A DNA stretch of 8,538 nucleotides from assembly GCA_947097535.1 (NCBI GenBank), contig CAMURM010000050.1, positions 1 to 8,538 on the forward strand. The letters run 5' to 3'. Position numbers and translations under genes: made by a program. Below the pieces are notes generated by a model. That model did not search any database, was not told the origin of the DNA, and saw only the letters and a list, made by a program, of their open reading frames with translations. The stretch is from an uncultured Selenomonas sp. (GTDB lineage: Bacteria; Bacillota; Negativicutes; Selenomonadales; Selenomonadaceae). Positions 7,289-8,538 of the stretch are shown piece by piece (position 1 is the stretch's first letter; each line of letters starts with the position of its first letter).

Positions 7289-7885
7289 ATGAGCGCATTT
7301 TTAGGACCGATTCATTTCCGCATGTATCAAAAGATTCAGGCGCAGGAAGAACTGACGCGGGCGATCGCCTCGCTTGCCGCGAAAGAAGGCTGGCTGAGCG
7401 AAGAGGAGGCGGCAGGCTATGTGAAGGAAGAGTCGCGGCCACTCGAAACGATCATCGATCTGACGAACATACACGGCTGGCTGCTGGAACGGATCGAGGA
7501 TGCAGAAGCCCGCTACGCCCGGCTCGTGACGAAGCTCCTCACACAGGATGCGGCGCGCCTGGATGCAATGAAGAAGGCGGCTTTTGCCTTCGGCGCCTCC
7601 ATGGCGGTCGAGGAAACGAGGCCGAGCAGTCTGTTCAGCGCGATGGATCGCCTCATGCTCGACGGCATGCCGTGCGACGGTGCCTGCGTCGTGACGGACT
7701 CTTCCGACGAGAGCTTCACATGGGAGCTGCGCCTCGACGTGCACCGCGCCTTCTGGAAAGAGGTCGGCGGCGACCCCGCCCACTACCACGCCCTGCGCCG
7801 TGCCTTGTTTGACGGCTTCCTTTCCAAATCAAACAGGCGCATCGTCTCGGAAGATCATCGCAGCTACCGCTTCGCCGAAAAATGA
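7289..7885 (+). CDS. Conserved-looking protein of unknown function (198 residues)
   Basis: I do not recognise a named family. The ATG at 7289 has GGAGG (7276-7280) 8 bases upstream and its codon use matches its neighbours, so the gene is very likely real. There is no signal peptide or membrane segment, so it is probably cytoplasmic. Residues 15-105 look mostly helical and Ala/Glu-rich. The opening SAFLGPIHFRMYQKI and a central LMLDGMPCDGACV (123-134, Cys129 and Cys133) look like conserved signatures. They are followed by TWELRLDVHRAFWKEVGGDP (144-163) and AHYHALR, with His152, His165 and His167. The paired Cys and clustered His could bind a metal or cofactor, but that is speculation. I have a vague memory of Firmicute hypothetical proteins with FLGPIH and DGMPCD motifs and cannot name them. 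It is divergent from the L,D-transpeptidase operon and 127 bases before the next gene. Confidence 0.85.
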   Translation: MSAFLGPIHFRMYQKIQAQEELTRAIASLAAKEGWLSEEEAAGYVKEESRPLETIIDLTNIHGWLLERIEDAEARYARLVTKLLTQDAARLDAMKKAAFAFGASMAVEETRPSSLFSAMDRLMLDGMPCDGACVVTDSSDESFTWELRLDVHRAFWKEVGGDPAHYHALRRALFDGFLSKSNRRIVSEDHRSYRFAEK

Positions 7886-7951
7886 TACGGCGGCTTGCCT
7901 GCACCGCCTGCAGCTCGCATGTATTTCAAAATCCGCACGCGTCAATGATTC

Positions 7952-7979
7952 TTTACAATCAATCAAAATGATGTATAAT
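7952..7979 (+). promoter_or_regulatory. Sigma-A-type promoter for the 69-residue gene
   Basis: TTTACA (7952-7957) and a perfect TATAAT (7974-7979) are separated by 16 bases. A second TATAAT follows at 7986-7991 with no good -35. The -35 sits in a TGATT-N6-AATCA dyad (7946-7961), and ATCA-AAA-TGAT (7962-7972) fills the spacer, so an operator is possible. The first half of the intergenic region (7886-7945) holds only a weak GGCGG/CCGCC hairpin without a T-run. Confidence 0.7.
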
Positions 7980-8012
7980 ATAAGGTATAATTATAGAAAG
8001 AGGTGACTTATT

Positions 8013-8222
8013 TTGACAGAGCAGGAACTGGAGAAGCTGGTTGAGGCGAAATTCGCCGAAGCTGACAAGGATTTTGAGGATCGTCCGAAGAAATTTTTCA
8101 TCACGCAGAACGGCCGCGGCGTCGTCGACGGCGGCGACCTCTACAACAAGGTCTACACCGACGTGCTGCGCGTCTCGCAGCAGGCTGTTACGGCGATCTT
8201 GAAGGAAGCGCTCAAGAAATAA
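8013..8222 (+). CDS. Small protein of unknown function (69 residues), TTG start
   Basis: I do not recognise this family. GAGGTGA (8000-8006) lies 6 bases before TTG at 8013 and a good promoter lies upstream. A strong terminator begins 2 bases after the stop. Together these mark a real single-gene transcript despite its size. The protein is charged and soluble, with no membrane segment or cysteine. The N-terminal third (TEQELEKLVEAKFAEADKDF) should form a helix. The middle (FFITQNGRGVVDGGDLYNKV) is likely turn or strand. The C-terminus (YTDVLRVSQQAVTAILKEAL) should form a second helix. The size and helix-turn-helix-like order do not justify a DNA-binding call. It is convergent with aspS. Confidence 0.8.
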   Translation: MTEQELEKLVEAKFAEADKDFEDRPKKFFITQNGRGVVDGGDLYNKVYTDVLRVSQQAVTAILKEALKK

Positions 8223-8224
8223 GC

Positions 8225-8270
8225 CGAAATAAAAAATCCCCATGCCGGAGCATGGGGATTTTTTATTTCG
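8225..8270. terminator. Bidirectional rho-independent terminator between the small gene and aspS
   Basis: A perfect 21-bp inverted repeat (8225-8245 paired with 8250-8270) flanks a CGGA loop (8246-8249). The inner stem ATCCCCATGC is GC-rich. The outer stem is an A-run on the left and a T-run on the right, so transcripts from either strand end in U-rich sequence. It begins 2 bases after the small gene's stop and 4 bases past the aspS stop, and so serves both convergent genes. Confidence 0.95.
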
Positions 8271-8274
8271 CCAT

Positions 8275-8538
8275 TTACTTGCTCTTCTCTTCCTTCTTGA
8301 CGGCGGTCGAGCGCACATAAAGCTCCCGGAGCTGTTTGGCATCGACCTCAGAAGGCGCCTGCGACATGACGTCCGAAGCGCTCTGCGTCTTGGGGAAGGC
8401 GATGACATCGCGGATCGAGCGGCGCCTCGCCATAAGCATGACGAGGCGATCAAGACCGAAGGCGATGCCGCCGTGCGGCGGCGTGCCGTACTCGAAGGCG
8501 TCCATCATGAAGCCGAACTTCTGACGCGCCTCTTCCTG
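8275..8538 (-). CDS. aspS: Aspartyl-tRNA synthetase, C-terminal 87 residues (runs off right edge)
   Basis: AspS charges tRNA-Asp (or tRNA-Asp and tRNA-Asn in non-discriminating forms) with aspartate. The visible part carries the end of the bacterial class II catalytic core: EEARQKFGFMMDAFEYG, then PPHGGIAFGLDRLVML (class II motif 3 with its conserved Arg) and IRDVIAFPKTQSASDVM. The usual C-terminal QAPSEVDAKQLRELYV follows, ending in a Lys/Glu-rich tail. The stretch after MLMA reads RRRSIRD, where many relatives have a Gly near that point; this may be ordinary variation. The gene ends 4 bases before the shared terminator. The anticodon-binding and GAD domains lie outside the window. Confidence 0.97.
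   Translation of the reverse strand, partial: QEEARQKFGFMMDAFEYGTPPHGGIAFGLDRLVMLMARRRSIRDVIAFPKTQSASDVMSQAPSEVDAKQLRELYVRSTAVKKEEKSK

Noticed and set aside
7301..7789. A 162-codon minus-strand open frame inside the 198-residue gene
   Set aside because: The plus-strand frame has a strong ribosome binding site and protein-like composition. The minus-strand frame has neither motif nor signal.
7889..7910. GGCGG...CCGCC hairpin after the 198-residue gene as a terminator
   Set aside because: The stem is only 5 bp with a 10-base loop and no following T-run.

Overview
This window looks like housekeeping chromosome from a GC-rich Firmicute. A low-certainty guess is a Negativicute related to Selenomonas. 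The reasons are a PolC-type replicative polymerase, strong GAGG-type ribosome binding sites, two TTG starts, many GCG/CGC/CTG codons, and a cell-wall enzyme carrying a copper-amine-oxidase-like module. I see no transposase, integrase, phage gene, CRISPR array, tRNA or rRNA.

Layout. Positions 1-7097 are one minus-strand run, read right to left: a secreted L,D-transpeptidase (7097-5796), DNA polymerase I polA (5752-3149), one ORF joining formamidopyrimidine-DNA glycosylase (fpg/mutM) to dephospho-CoA kinase (coaE) (3135-1702), a membrane-anchored lytic transglycosylase (1669-1031), and the first 339 codons of polC, which runs off the left edge. Gaps are 43, 13, 32 and 12 bases and I see no terminator between genes, so the run is probably one operon. 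It would be driven by an extended -10 promoter near 7143-7171. It mixes cell-wall remodelling (L,D-transpeptidase, lytic transglycosylase) with replication and repair (polA, fpg, polC) and the last step of CoA synthesis.

From 7098 to 7288 is a divergent intergenic region. It leads on the plus strand to a 198-residue protein I cannot assign (7289-7885). After another intergenic stretch with a good sigma-A-type promoter comes a 69-residue unassigned protein (8013-8222) that starts with TTG. A perfect 21-bp hairpin with T-runs on both strands (8225-8270) ends this gene. It also ends the convergent aspartyl-tRNA synthetase gene aspS, of which only the last 87 codons lie in the window (8538-8275).

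The best leads are the stop-less fpg-coaE junction, which keeps a possible internal ribosome binding site, and the two unassigned plus-strand proteins. I found no convincing new multi-gene system.
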